Source of the DNA: Cepaea nemoralis | Taxonomy: Eukaryota; Mollusca; Gastropoda; Stylommatophora; Helicidae | Assembly: GCA_014155875.1 (NCBI GenBank) | Contig: JACEFZ010027050.1 | Location: 96,474-160,473, forward strand | DNA length: 64,000 nt | Reading direction: 5' to 3' | Shown here: in pieces, positions 35,561-48,859 of the stretch | Position numbering within the stretch: position 1 is the first letter of the stretch | Layout: each line of letters starts with the position of its first letter | The notes under the pieces: model-generated | The model's input: the letters and a program-made list of their open reading frames with translations, nothing else | Told to the model about the DNA's origin: nothing | The model's database searches: none | Translations under genes and position numbers: made by a program

Positions 35561-38500
35561 ATTACTTGGCCAATATTTTTCACCTTTACCTAACAAATGT
35601 TCATACATGTTATAAGTTTAAACGAGACATCTATAAGTTTGACCGATACTTTTTCCTATTTGGCCAACAATTTTATTACTTTGGTTCACGTAATTTCCTA
35701 CTTCGGTCGACATGTTTCTTAGTTTGAGCAATATTTACCCCGGTTGGTTAAGACAATTTTCTACCTTTCATAAGTTTGGCCGAAATATTTAAGTATTTGA
35801 CCTATATTTGTCGGATTTGGGTACCAAGGTTTCGTACTTTTCATAAATTTGGAGGAGTTATTTCTTTACTTGATCAATATTTGTTTTGTTTTTTCCCATT
35901 TGGTTAACAAAGTTTCCTACATTTTTATAAGTTCCTACTTTTTATAAGTTTGGGTGATATATTTCTCTGTTTGGTCGATACATTTCCATACTTGCTTAAC
36001 AAAGTTTCGTACTTTTCAAAATGTTTGGTGGGGGTATTTCGTTACTTGGTTAATCTTTTTTTTCCCTCATTTGACTAACAAATTTCCCTACTTTTCATAA
36101 GTATGGACAAGATATATCGTTATGTGGTCAATATTTGTTCTATTTGACTAACAAACTTTCCTACTTGATTGATATTTTTCCCAATAGGTTAACAAATGTT
36201 CGTACTTTTTATAAGTTTGGACGAGATATTTCTGTATTTGACCAATAATTTTAATATTTTGTTTAACATATTTTCTTATTTGACGGTTGAATTGGTATAT
36301 AGAAGGAGTACTTTTGTCTGGTTGTGAAGTGTGGCACTGAGCAGGTACACTGAAAAAACATATATTGGTCTTGGAAATGGCTTTCTGGAGAAAGCTGTAA
36401 AGACACTATGGCCACATAGAAAGGAAATGAAAGTGTGGATGTCTAATTTGATACGTGATAACGTCGCTGGTTATGACGGCAGACATGTGACCTGTCATGT
36501 TACGTGCATTGCCTAAGGTTGAATCGGGGCAGTTTGTTGTGTTGATGCTTGGGTGTCATTTGGTGTAACCGGATAACACTAGGACTACACGGTTATAGAA
36601 AAGAGAGAGAGAAGGGGGGTGACCATTTTACCCTTCGGATGCAGTGTTGATGATGCAGTGTTGATGATGCAGTGTATTCACTCCTATACACAGTGATCAT
36701 CATACGTTAGGTTCCCTGACTCGACAACCGATAGGACACCCTTTTTCTATAGTTTCCCTCTTAACCACGTGTCTCAGATGTCCCATTATCCCCGTGACCG
36801 GATGTGACACCATATTTGACCAGTTTTAGTGAATGAGACGTAGTTTGGTTGTAGCAATTACCCATGTGTGATAGGGTGCGACGCCATCTTTGACCGGATG
36901 TAACTATTGTCCATGTGTGTTGACTGTACCACTAGGTGCTATTGATCAATACAAAATCAGTGCTCGAGGCGCTCCTGTCAGGGAAATTGCCGATAGTAAG
37001 GACATTACTTTCTGAACTTAGCAGTCGGCATAACGTCTTGATCATGTCATCGATCACTTTAACCATCATCATGTCACTACACATACCATACCCTACAATT
37101 TAAGTGATCATTCGACCACTTGATCACTACTTCACCAGTACTTGACCACTATTTGACTATGTCCTTACTTATTTTACCATCACCGTTTCACTACACGTAC
37201 CATACCCTATAATTTAAGTGGTCATTCGACTACTTGACCACTACTTGACCACTATTTGAACACCACTTGACCAACTCTTGATCATCACCATGTCACTATA
37301 CCTACTTTCACCGACAATTTAAGTAGTCACTCAACCATTTACCACTACTTGGCCACTACTTGAGCACGTCATCGATCACTTTAACCAACACAGGTTCACA
37401 ACACGTACTTTCCCTTACAATTTAAGTGGTCACTCGACCATTTGACCAGTACTTGCCCGCTACTTGATCACTACTTGACAACGTCACTACTTAATTTATC
37501 CATCTCTGTTTCACTACACGTACCATACCCTACAATTTTCTCACTTTAGCGGTTGACCACTGGTTGAGCACTACTTGACCACTGCTTGACCACGTTGTCG
37601 ACCATTTTACCATCACCGTTTCAATATACGTACTTTTCTCTACCTTTTAAGTGTTCATTCGACCACTTGACCACTGGTTGACCGCTACTTGACCATGTCA
37701 TCGATCACTTTAACCACTACCATAATCTTAGGTACATCGTCCTCTACAATTTAAGTGGTCACTCGACCACTTGACCACTACTTGACCATTGGTTGACCAC
37801 TACTTGACCACTAATTTACCACCCTTTAATCATCACCATATCATTACAACCACTTTTCCCTAAAATTTCCTCACTTGATCACTACTTGACCACTAATTTA
37901 CCATCCTATAACCATCACCATGTCGCTACAACCAATTTTCCCTAAAATTTTCCTCACTTGACCACTGCTTGACCACTGCTTTACCACTAATTTACCATCC
38001 TTTAACCATCACCATGTCGCTACGACCAATTTTCCCTACAATTTTCCTCACTTGACCACCACCTGACCATTGCTTGACCACTAATTTATCACCCTTTAAT
38101 CATCACCATATCATTACAACTACTTTTCCCTAAGATTTCCTCACTTGACTACCACTTGACCACTACTTGACCACTGCTTGACCACTACTTGACCACTAAT
38201 TTACCACCCTTTAAGCATCACCCTATCATTATAACCACTTTTCCCTAAAATTTCCTCACTTGACCACTACTTGACCATCTGTTGACCACTAAAACCTGGT
38301 ACCCACCCCTTACCACCGAATGATACTACACTATATCCATTACAATCAGCGATCTTTAGCTTTCAAGGTTTCATTTGTAACACGTGTTATGTTAGTGAAT
38401 AAGCTACTATGAACATCTACATAGCACTAATAACCACCCTTATCAACTAATTTCACTAACCCATACCCACTACTATCCCCACCGCACCTATTCCTTCTAT

Positions 38501-39107
38501 TCGTACTAATGTACACCACCAATGCGCTAACAGTTCAAAATATTTTAACACACCACTCACCCACGTTTTTACAACCCGTTACTTAATGACTTTGCCTTAT
38601 GCACCCCCTCCACGTCTGTTATGAACCGACCACCGTCACACCCGCCGGAGATTTTCCCACACTTGCCGACGTATAACTCCCCGGTACTACCTTCCAGAAT
38701 TTTCCACTATGCCGCTACTTATTTAATATGCATTGTATTGTTTATACATGATTTAATAAAAAATTATTATATACCTGATAGTGTTTAAACCCGAACCGCC
38801 TAGCCTCACCCCACGCGCCCACCCCCTCGCCACCACCCCGCACCCCGTCGTTATTTATTTTTATTTTTTATTTATTTTATTTTATTTTATAATAATTAAT
38901 TAAAATTTGTATACACCCACTCAATAGTTATCTGCCCTTAGAAACATAAAATCTTAGAATTATCGCCCTTAGATATGACCTAGATACCACCCCTACATAC
39001 CCACCCAACTATATGACCGAGGGGGGGTGGTGAAAATCAGCCGAGGTCAAGGTCAATTGCCGGATTAATCCCGCAAAATATAACCGTTTTGCGCCTTTCT
39101 AACTACT
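35561..39107 (-). repeat. Right inverted arm (3,547 bp)
   Basis: Reverse complement of the left arm with scattered differences, for example extra Gs at 39,021, TTTAGCGG for CCGCTCAAG near 37,549 and small indels in the tandem zone. Ends ...CTAACTACT at 39,107. Confidence 0.92.
36331..36516 (+). other. Small ORF kept in both arms (right copy)
   Basis: Mirror of 32,384-32,569; one residue differs. No family recognised. Confidence 0.3.
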
Positions 39108-39113
39108 TCTCTC
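39108..39113 (+). repeat. Target-site duplication of the palindrome, right copy (TCTCTC)
   Basis: Follows the CT end of the element; LINE RT coding resumes at once with CCCTGCTATTT. Confidence 0.85.
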
Positions 39114-39410
39114 CCCTGCTATTTAATGTTTACATGGACATAATATATAAAGAAGCAAGTCTTGACAGAACAGATTCAGAAAATTTAGAACCCTTTACTC
39201 CAGACGAAACAACTGATCAACAGGAAATAAATGAACTTCTATTTGCAGACGATCAGTGCCTGTTTTATAGCGACGAGTGCAGACTGCAAAATCATATTAA
39301 TAATCTGAGTTCAACCTGCAGCAGATACAATATGAGTATAAACACAGCCAAAACCGAAGTAATGCAAGTTAGCAGATCGCCGGGCCCACTAAGTATACAG
39401 ATAAATAGCA
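39114..39410 (+). pseudogene. RTE-like LINE copy 1, part 2 (RT catalytic block)
   Basis: Continuation of the LINE cut at 29,774. It encodes LLFNVYMDIIYKEASLDRTD, the catalytic FADD in LLFADDQCLFY, and NMSINTAKTEVMQVSRS, all in one frame. It aligns with 42,890-43,190 of copy 2. The frame ends where foreign DNA begins near 39,411. Confidence 0.85.
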
Positions 39411-39900
39411 TGTCAGAGTCTTGCATTCAGCAATAACACAGGCTCGTATTCACCAACAAGTGTGATACAAAACAGGGTCACAGAATGACTTGACGTGACG
39501 CACTACACTTACAATGAAAACACTTTATTCACACAACTCACTCATCACAACAATTACAGGCATCGTACAATTACAATGACGATGCAATAATACATTCAAT
39601 AGATATATCAATATAATATACACAACTCACAGTCTTCTATCTTCTCACAGGCGTTCTCTCTATTGCGTTCATACACCCAAGTATACGAGCACCATTCATT
39701 CCCGTCTGTCTCGTCCAACACTCCCAAGCCGTCTGGCCGATAACCCACTGTGAGTCTCGCTAGTCGGAGTTGTGTCCCTGCATGGACTGCATGATCCACG
39801 CATTTACCGACTGGCTATTCTTGCCACAGTGTGGTTAGTGCCGCTCACAGGTGGACCCCTGGCCGTAGTCGCCAGGCATCGTTAACGACGATGCGGTAGA
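39411..39900. mobile_element. About 0.5-kb insertion in LINE copy 1 (possible solo LTR)
   Basis: DNA foreign to the LINE lies between QINSMS and LKQVKEFKYLG, two segments adjacent in copy 2. It begins near TGTCAGAGTCT, the same first bases as the E2 LTR, and has a CTTTATTCAC (reverse polyadenylation-like) stretch. Exact ends and target duplication could not be fixed, so solo LTR is only a suggestion. Confidence 0.4.
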
Positions 39901-39904
39901 ACTA

Positions 39905-40540
39905 ATGGAGAGATTATGACATTCACAACCCTGAAACAAGTTAAAGAATTCAAATATCTTGGAAGTATGATCGCAGAAGATGGCAGATTGGACAAAGTAA
40001 TCGAAATCAGATGTCAAAAAGCTAGTGCACTTACATATCAACTATCACCCTTACTGAAACATCCAAATATAACCATGTCCACAAAATGACGGATAATAAA
40101 TAGCATATTCACACCAACCCTATGCTACCAATCTCAAACCTGGACTTTATCCAGATTACACCTTCGCAAAATCACCATCTGCAAAACGAGATGCCTGAGG
40201 AGAGCTGCCAACTTAAAAATCCGAGACCTAGTAAGAAATGCTATTATCAGACAGACTGTGGGATCAACACCTTGTGCCATATTTATTGAAAAACAGAAGA
40301 TCAAGTGGTTTGGCTATGTCGTTAGAATGCAACACCAGCAACTACCATCACTGGCCGTACATCAAAAATCATCTGCAATGAGACCACGAGGACGTTCAAG
40401 AAGAAAATGGATTGATGACATCAATGACATTGTACGACCACACAGAATGACACTATCCAGTGCTGCCAACCGAGCGCTGGAACGCAAATTATTCCTTCCC
40501 ACAACGCTTGACGGCAGAAGTGGAAGATGATGATGACTGC
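39905..40540 (+). pseudogene. RTE-like LINE copy 1, part 3 (C-terminus and tail)
   Basis: Encodes LKQVKEFKYLGSMIAEDGRL, then in another frame KIKWFGYVVRMQ-type and RPRGRSRRKWIDDINDI segments, the usual RTE-clade C-terminus. It ends in a short GATGATGATGA tail near 40,530. Together with 28,913-29,774 and 39,114-39,410 it forms one LINE interrupted twice. Confidence 0.8.
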
Positions 40541-40756
40541 CCTTTTAAAATATAATACACCAAATATAACACATTTCAAATTTTTCTAATCCACATTTAT
40601 TAATTTAGGGTATTTTACATCTCCATTGTGAATAAGAGAAGCATTAATACAATCATCTTTTGTAACATTTTCTTTCTTTATGTGTTTCCACGAGGTATTT
40701 CAAATAACCAGTTTAAGTTGAATAAAATAACTTCAAACGTAACAATTAGATGCAAG

Positions 40757-40926
40757 CTGTGAAAGATGCATAGATAAAATAAACACCACTGCACCAGCCT
40801 TTAGATTTAACACCCAGTATTCTGGAAGATTTACAATATACAATCTCACTATTGTTCATCATTCTTCGTGTAATTATTAATAAATCATCTCAAATGTTTA
40901 CACTTTTTTGTACTACCATTTTATTC
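40757..40926 (+). repeat. Direct repeat left of LINE copy 2 (170 bp)
   Basis: Runs from CTGTGAAAGATGCATAGAT to CTACCATTTTATTC; the partner is at 43,814-43,974 with a 12-base deletion and a few substitutions. Its right end abuts the first LINE base. Confidence 0.9.
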
Positions 40927-40939
40927 GTAGAAAAACTAA

Positions 40940-42094
40940 GAAGTATAAACTGACTGACTCTGGAGTAGAACAGCAAGAAAAGGCAAGACACAGTGTGGGA
41001 ATAGTCATCGAACCACGGCTAGCAAGAGGCATACTAGAAATAAAATATATATCAGAAAGAATCATAACAGTGAGAATAAAAGAACAAACAATTACAACAT
41101 ACGTACAAATATACGCACCATGTAATGCAAAATCATATCAAATCAAATCAAATCAACAAAAAAGTGTACACATGCAAACAATAATGAGCAAGAATGCGAG
41201 GTCTTCTACGAAGACATACATGACGTGCTAAATAAAATAGATAAGCAGGACAACATCATAGTTATGGGAGACTTCAATGCAAGACTAGGACATAACAGAG
41301 TGGGCATAGAAAAACATCTGGGAGCATTTGGAGATCAGCAAAATGAAAGGAATGATAACGGAAGTAGACTATTAGAGCTTTGTAGCCAGCACGACCTCTA
41401 TATAACAAACACATTCTATAAACATAAAGATTCACAAGTATACACATGGTATAAATGGAACGATCTAGATACTAAAAGCCAAATTGATTTTATATTAACA
41501 AGAAATAACAGAAAGAGAAATATATTAGATGCAAGGGCAGTGCCCAATTTCAGTATAAACACAGATCGTAAAGCAGTCGTTGCCACAATAAGAACAATCA
41601 GAAGAAGAAAACAAAGAGCAGGAAAACACATGCTATGCGAATCAGTAAACTTAAAAAACCTTAAAGGCGAGGCAGTAAGGGAAAATTATGAGAAAGAACT
41701 AACTGAACTCTTTGAAAAATTACCTACAGAGAGAAAAACAGTGGAAGAAGAATGGGAGATGTTCAAATCAAGCATTTTAAATACTGCAAAAACAAGTGGA
41801 ACCATGAAAAAACGCAAAACACGGATAAAGAAAATAACAAGTTGGTGGAACACAGAAGTAAAGAAGGCGGTAAAAGACAAAAAGGAAAAATATAAAAAGT
41901 GGTTGAAGAGCAAACAGGAATGTGATCACATAGAATATAGAATAGCGAGAAGACATGTGAATAGAATAGTAAAGAGGGAAAAACAAAAAGACTGGGAAGA
42001 TTATGGAGAAACCCTGAATAAAAACTACAAGGAGGCAACTAGAACCTTCTACAAAAAAGATAGGTGCAATGCGAGCCAGAGGAGAACCCTTTGA
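40940..42094 (+). pseudogene. LINE copy 2 endonuclease region
   Basis: The first frame to 41,231 holds HSVGIVIEPRLARGILEIKY and VRIKEQTITTYVQIYAP. From 41,225 a second frame holds the endonuclease centre: IIVMGDFNARLGHNRVG, TNTFYKHKDSQVYTWYKW, SQIDFILTRNN and TDRKAVVATIR, where the usual SDH is altered to TDR. A basic linker follows. The metal- and DNA-binding landmarks are recognisable, but the first catalytic Glu segment is truncated. Confidence 0.8.
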
Positions 42095-43226
42095 TCCAAC
42101 TGAAATAATTAACAGCAAAAATGGAGAACCAATAAGTGAACAAAACCAAATCCTAATAAGATGGAAGCAGTATTTCGAACAACTTCTCAACATCCCATCA
42201 GATGTCATAGGAATTCAAGAGACCTATACAGATGTCACCGAAGAACTAGAACCAGACATACTAAAAGAAGAAATTATAGAAGCCATCAGATTAGCCCCAT
42301 TGAACAAATCACCAGGACAGGATGAAATACCAAATGAACTAATTAAAGCAGCAAGAGAAGTAGGAACAGCTTGGTTACATAGACTATTCAATCATGTTTG
42401 GGTAGAACAATAGACACCACAAGATTGAGGAAATGCCATAATTATCCCAATTTGGAAAAACAAAGGCAGCAAAAGAGACTGCACACAATACAGAGGCATT
42501 TCACTGTTGAGTCATACTGAGAAAATATTTTGCAAAATTCTTGAAAAAAGATTACGAACTACTTTAGAACCCCAGCTAAGCGAAACACAACTTGGATTTA
42601 GGAAAAACAAAGGATGCACAGATGCAATTTTTGCTCTTAGACAACTTATAGAAAAATCAATCGAATTCAATGAAACACTCTACTTAGCCTTTGTCGACCA
42701 AGAAAAGGCATTTGATAGAGTAGATAGAAACAAGTTGTGGCAAATACTTAAACAATATGGAGTGAGTACACATCTAACAAACCTATGTAGAAGTTTATAC
42801 AACAACAGTGAATGCATAGTGAGAGCAACTGGAGGACACTCAGAACCCTTCACCATAAGATCTGGTGTACGACAAGGTTGTGTCCTGTCCCCTCTCTTGT
42901 TCATAACATATATAGACAACATATGTAAAGAAACCAGCCAAGCAGAGATAGCAAGAATACCGCATGACGAGAACACAGAAGAAGAACCATCTGCAAATCT
43001 AACCATTAGAGAACTCCTGTTTGCGGACGACCAAGCACTAATAGCAAAATCAGAAGCTGAATTACAAGACCACATGAATAGTCTAAACGAAATATGTAGG
43101 GAACATAACATGAAAATTAGCACAAGCAAAACAGAGGTAATGACTATAACTAAAGAAGAACAAACAACAACAATTCACCTAAACGAACATCCCTTGAAAC
43201 AAGTGAAGAGTACCTGGGAAGTGTAA
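42069..43226 (+). pseudogene. LINE copy 2 reverse transcriptase
   Basis: The linker end (KSPGQDEIPNELIKAAREVG, an RTE hallmark) lies in the frame to 42,413. After an internal stop, the 239-codon frame from 42,507 carries LGFRKNKGCTDAIFALRQLI, motif A AFVDQEKAFDRVDR, motif B GVRQGCVLSPLLF, catalytic FADD in LLFADDQALIA, and KISTSKTEVMTI. All RT catalytic Asp residues are present. A stop at 42,412 (TAG within WVEQ) and a shift at 43,220 break the protein. Confidence 0.85.
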
Positions 43227-43227
43227 T

Positions 43228-43777
43228 ATCATCAAATGGCAGATCAGAAGACGAGATCGAAAATAGGTGCAATAAGGCAAATCAACTCATTGGACAAATG
43301 GCACCAATACCAAAGAACAAACATGTATCAATAACTACTAAGAAAGCACTTTACAACACAATCTTCCTGCCAACTCTATGCTACCAATGCCAAACCTGGA
43401 CAATGGCAGAAAAAGAGAAAAGAAAAATCACAACAACAGAAATGAGGTTCCTGAGAAGAATACTCAACGTATCAAGAAGAGATAAGATCAGAAATGAGGA
43501 AATCAGGACTAAAGTGGGGGTTAAAGCAGCACTAGAATTTATTAGAAAGCAGCAAGTCAAATGGTTTGGCCATGCAAGTAGGTTACCAGTCAACAGCATA
43601 CCACAACAAGCAATGATGTACAGACCAGATGGAAACAGAGGAATAGGCCGACCACGTAAACGTTGGACAGAGGGAATAGCAGAGTACATGGGAATATCGA
43701 TATATGAAGCCCATAATCGGGCACTCTCACGAAGTTTATACTTCACCTCGACACCGCAAGGTACAAGAGGAACTTGA
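43228..43777 (+). pseudogene. LINE copy 2 C-terminal region
   Basis: After the frame shift, coding continues with NKANQLIGQMAPIPK, LPTLCYQCQTWTMAEKE, MRFLRRILNVSRRDKIRN, VKWFGHASRL and GRPRKRWTEGIAEYMG. This is the typical RTE-clade tail with its WFGH and GRPxxRW signatures. Confidence 0.8.
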
Positions 43778-43813
43778 TGAGATGAGATGAGATTTTATTC
43801 AGTATGACAGATG

Positions 43814-43974
43814 CTTTGAAAGATGCATAGATGAAATAAACACCACTGCATCAGCCTTAAGATTTAAAACCCGAAGATTTACAATAAACAATCTCACTAT
43901 TGTTCATCATTCTTCGTGTAATTATTAATAAATCATCTCAAATGTTTACACTTTTTTGTACTACCATTTTATTC
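43814..43974 (+). repeat. Direct repeat right of LINE copy 2 (161 bp)
   Basis: Partner of 40,757-40,926, starting about 20 bases after the LINE tail. ATTTTATTCAGTATGACAGATGC occurs both just before and at the end of this copy. Confidence 0.9.
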
Positions 43975-45430
43975 AGTATGACAGATGCATACATGCCCAA
44001 GATTACTCAGATTATCCAATACCTAATATTTACAACATGAGTATATTTTATAAGAAATTAAGGCTGTTTTCATATGTCAAATACATACCATACATATGCA
44101 AAAAGAAGTTCTCAGAAAAATTTATGGATTCACTATTGTGACATTGGGCTTCAGAAAATTGAAACATTTCTTCAACACATTTAAATATCACTTTTATTCT
44201 TATCATTCAATCAGATCAGAGGCCAAAATAACATTTGTCATTTTCCAGGATATATAACAGCTTGAAAAAGTTTGTGAGCTTCCAGAAAGTAGAGTTGTAT
44301 CAAAACCCTTACAAAGAGAAAGCCACTGCAAGTAAGTCACTAAAGTGAAGAACCTTTTAAGATGTCAGGAGGTGTGATGGGTTTATGAGGCCAGCCCCAC
44401 AATTTTTAGACCAATCAGCACTCGATGGGTGATGTGGTCAATATCAAGTGGGCTGCCTTTACTTCCCCAGACATTTCCTGCTGCCTATTTTAGGATGGTT
44501 GACTTTGGAGCCCAGGTCAATGTAAAAATAAGCAAAACAAACAAATGCACTTCTGTGTATTCAAATACATGATCCCCAGGCCAGCATGCTAGTCACTTCA
44601 CTGCCATGGCTACCAACCACCACTACAAACACCTTATTTTATTGTAAGAGAACAGCTGTAATAGAAAGCTGATCAGATACAAGTTTGCCAAGAGATATCT
44701 CTTACAACAGCCTTACCAGTCACACTCCAAGAGAACTGTGTTTATAAAACTCAACAGATGAAACTTAAATATTCATAAATTATCCTGCAAATAAAAAAAA
44801 TAAATAAATAACACTACAAGTTATATAGTCTGCCTTGACTGCTTCAAAGAAGAAAGTCCTTTACTATTTACTCCACCCGAGTAAGTGAACCAAAGACATT
44901 TTTAATCAGCCATTGATCACTGAGCCACTCAGCTTTAGCGTGATCAACAGTGAACAAAAGAAGAAGCATAATCAACAAACTTGGTTTGTTTACTACGCAA
45001 ATGTCAATAATTGTACTATTATTCATAATGTTATATTATATTAATGTCTGTTACAAAGAATAACAATTTTTCTAATTTATCACACAAGAGCACAAAACTC
45101 GGGATATTCCATCACCAGTTAAACAAATTTAGCTAAACAAGTTAACCCAGTAAATTTGACATATGATAAACTAAGCTATTTTACACCAGGAAAGACCACA
45201 AACACAAAGCAAACATATGCTAGACTCATTCATGAAAATCGTGGACAGTTCAGCTGGCATCACTATTTCCCTGTCAGACTGTGGCTGTAAAAGTTGCTAA
45301 AGTGCATGTGATAGACTAGTGTGGCAATATTATTTTGTGTGGGTTTTCAATAAGTTGTGATATCATTAATTGTAAATATACAGGCTGAAATATTGGGCAC
45401 GCCAACACAAATGTATATACATAGTATGTA
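43975..45430. other. Unassigned stretch
   Basis: No coding region seen. A short block at 44,380-44,440 (CCAGCCCCACAATTTTTAGACCAAT) recurs at 60,792-60,850 in diverged form, so part of this is dispersed repeat DNA. Confidence 0.5.
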
Positions 45431-46740
45431 GTATATACGCTACACATAAATGGTTGACACTGGCTGTTAGGGCATACTGCAGAGTTGCATATAATTTATT
45501 TGGGCATATCCTATTTACAGGACAATGCAGTCAACAACAGCATTTACTAGTTGCTGTTAATGTCTTGGCAAGTTTATGTTTAGTAGCTTGTCATTGCTTT
45601 CTGAAAGACCGGCTCACATACCCTTCCATAAGAAACCAGCGCAGCGTGACACGATCCGCTGCCGAATCTCGTGCAGCTGTGTTTAGTACGTGGGTATATG
45701 GGATTATAAACATCGTCCTTAATTCCTTCACCAAGGAGACCGGCACATATCATATGAAGTGAACACATGAATTATACCAGGGCTGAAATACTTAAAACAC
45801 ATAGTCACTGATAATTTTTGAATGTGGAGCATCAGTTTTCTCCATGGTATTCGCAAATCTCCTGCTGCAGCTGCTTCTGTATCTGGTCATCTGTAAGCTC
45901 CGCTTGACCACCCATTTGATTTACTGCTGCATGTCAGTTTTTTCGACTATGGTGTCTTTCTCCTTAGTCTAATTAAGGGTAGTCTTGTTCTTGTTTGTGG
46001 CGGGTTGTCATCACCTTTCCCAGTGGTCACTTCATTTGTGGCTTCTGGCAGTTTTCCTTCTTTTGGCTGTAATGATAGCTGGTAGACAGGTTCTTAGTCC
46101 CATCTTCCTGGTGGCCTTGGTGTTGGTAGCATCTTCGCTTCTTGTCTTGAATATTGTGTGTCTTCAAGTTTTAGGCTTGGAAATTGCTATTCTTCTCCCC
46201 CGTATCTGGTGTCTTAAACATTTGGGTCACTTGTTCTTGATACGGCTCTGCGTATGATCACAGTTTATGATCAGTTTCTTCCATGGGAACCTCAGTGAAC
46301 AAAGAATCAATATCCACTGACTCCACATGCTTTAGTTTAAGATCAATAGTATCCAGCAGTTTGACCAGTTCAAATTTATCTTTTAATATTAAAGGGTTGA
46401 AAGATTATCACATTGGTTGGTTAAGCTATTTCTGCAAGCCATTTCACCATCCTGTATTGGACAGAATTGAGCATAGATTAAATAAATCTGTGGTACACCA
46501 GGCTTGTGCAATTTAGGAAGGCCATAAAGTTGGGAGTTTATGAGCCCCGTGGAATGACTAACTGTGCAGTCGCCTCACTGATGAATTTACTATCTAAAAG
46601 TGACTGAATTTCTTTACTCACTTTTGCATCCAATTCCTCAGGGTTGCTGGCTTTAGGATCCAAGTAAAATCCAGTTGGATTTGATAACATGTCTTAATTT
46701 GTTGGAAGTAGCAAGATGGTTGTTGTAAATGTCTTGTATT
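45430..46740 (-). mobile_element. Penelope-like element relic, copy 1
   Basis: Minus-strand remnants of a Penelope-type RT, for example MLNSVQYRMVKWLAEI (compare the family's Y-x-L-AKWLA-x-I) and SVDIDSLFTEVPM (compare SFDVxSLFTNIP, RT motif A) between 46,290 and 46,520, with many stops. The segment 45,738-45,860 (CATATCATATGAAGTGAA, TACCAGGGCTGAAATACTTA) recurs at 61,018-61,140 beside the second Penelope-like copy and is probably its 3' non-coding end. 45,505-45,690 matches 28,040-28,215. Confidence 0.55.
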
Positions 46741-46754
46741 GCCAGAGTAACCTA

Positions 46755-46965
46755 AAATAGTGGGCTCGAGGTAAGGTGGCCGCCTCGAGTGCTGGAGGTC
46801 CCGGGTTCAGGTCCCGGTGAAGACCGGGATTTATTTAAAAATCCACCTGGACTTCCAGTAAAAAAATGTCCCCTGGTCTCTGGGTAGTGAGATCGGACGC
46901 CCGTGTGTATTGTTGCGCACGTAAACAATCCCTTGGCAGTTGGAAATCGAAAAAGAGTAGCCTAA
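46755..46965 (+). mobile_element. tRNA-headed SINE, family 1
   Basis: The head has an A-box-like region (GTAAGGTGGCCGCC) and a B-box (GGGTTCAGGTCCC) about 30 bases later, followed by a non-tRNA body (TGTCCCCTGGTCTCTGGGTAG, CTTGGCAGTTGGAAATCG). A reversed copy lies at 57,695-57,915. It is not a working tRNA gene, because the tRNA-like part has no matching acceptor arm. Confidence 0.75.
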
Positions 46966-46968
46966 CAC

Positions 46969-48851
<1,883 letters not shown>

Positions 48852-48859
48852 CTGAAACA

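Larger units (their letters stand above)
29775..39107. mobile_element. Giant palindromic element, 9,333 bp, Polinton-like ends
   Basis: Starts AGTAGTTAGAAAGGCGC and ends with its exact reverse complement. The inverted arms are about 3,563 and 3,547 bp around a 2,223-bp spacer. It interrupts the RT of LINE copy 1, with a 6-bp duplication. Long inverted repeats, AG/CT termini and 6-bp duplications are the structural marks of Polinton/Maverick elements, but no polymerase B, retroviral-type integrase, protease or capsid gene is visible. The TIRs are also longer than usual. It could be a non-autonomous derivative, a fold-back element, or a new group. Confidence 0.85.
40927..43796 (+). mobile_element. 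RTE-like LINE copy 2, 5' truncated, nearly full pol
   Basis: Starts inside the endonuclease and ends in a (GATGA)n tail (GATGAGATGAGATGAG, 43,778-43,793), as RTE-type LINEs do. Coding runs endonuclease, linker, RT, C-terminal region on the plus strand with about four frame breaks. Flanking 160-170-bp direct repeats may be an unusually long target duplication. Confidence 0.85.

Noticed and set aside
29775..39107. Palindrome as a pure assembly artefact (inverted read joining)
   Set aside because: The arms differ by scattered substitutions and indels, the spacer is unique, and a target duplication plus an interrupted host LINE frame fit a real insertion. Read-level proof is still lacking.
46757..46825. 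A functional tRNA gene
   Set aside because: A- and B-boxes are present, but the acceptor arm does not close and a non-tRNA body follows, with a second dispersed copy. It is a SINE head.
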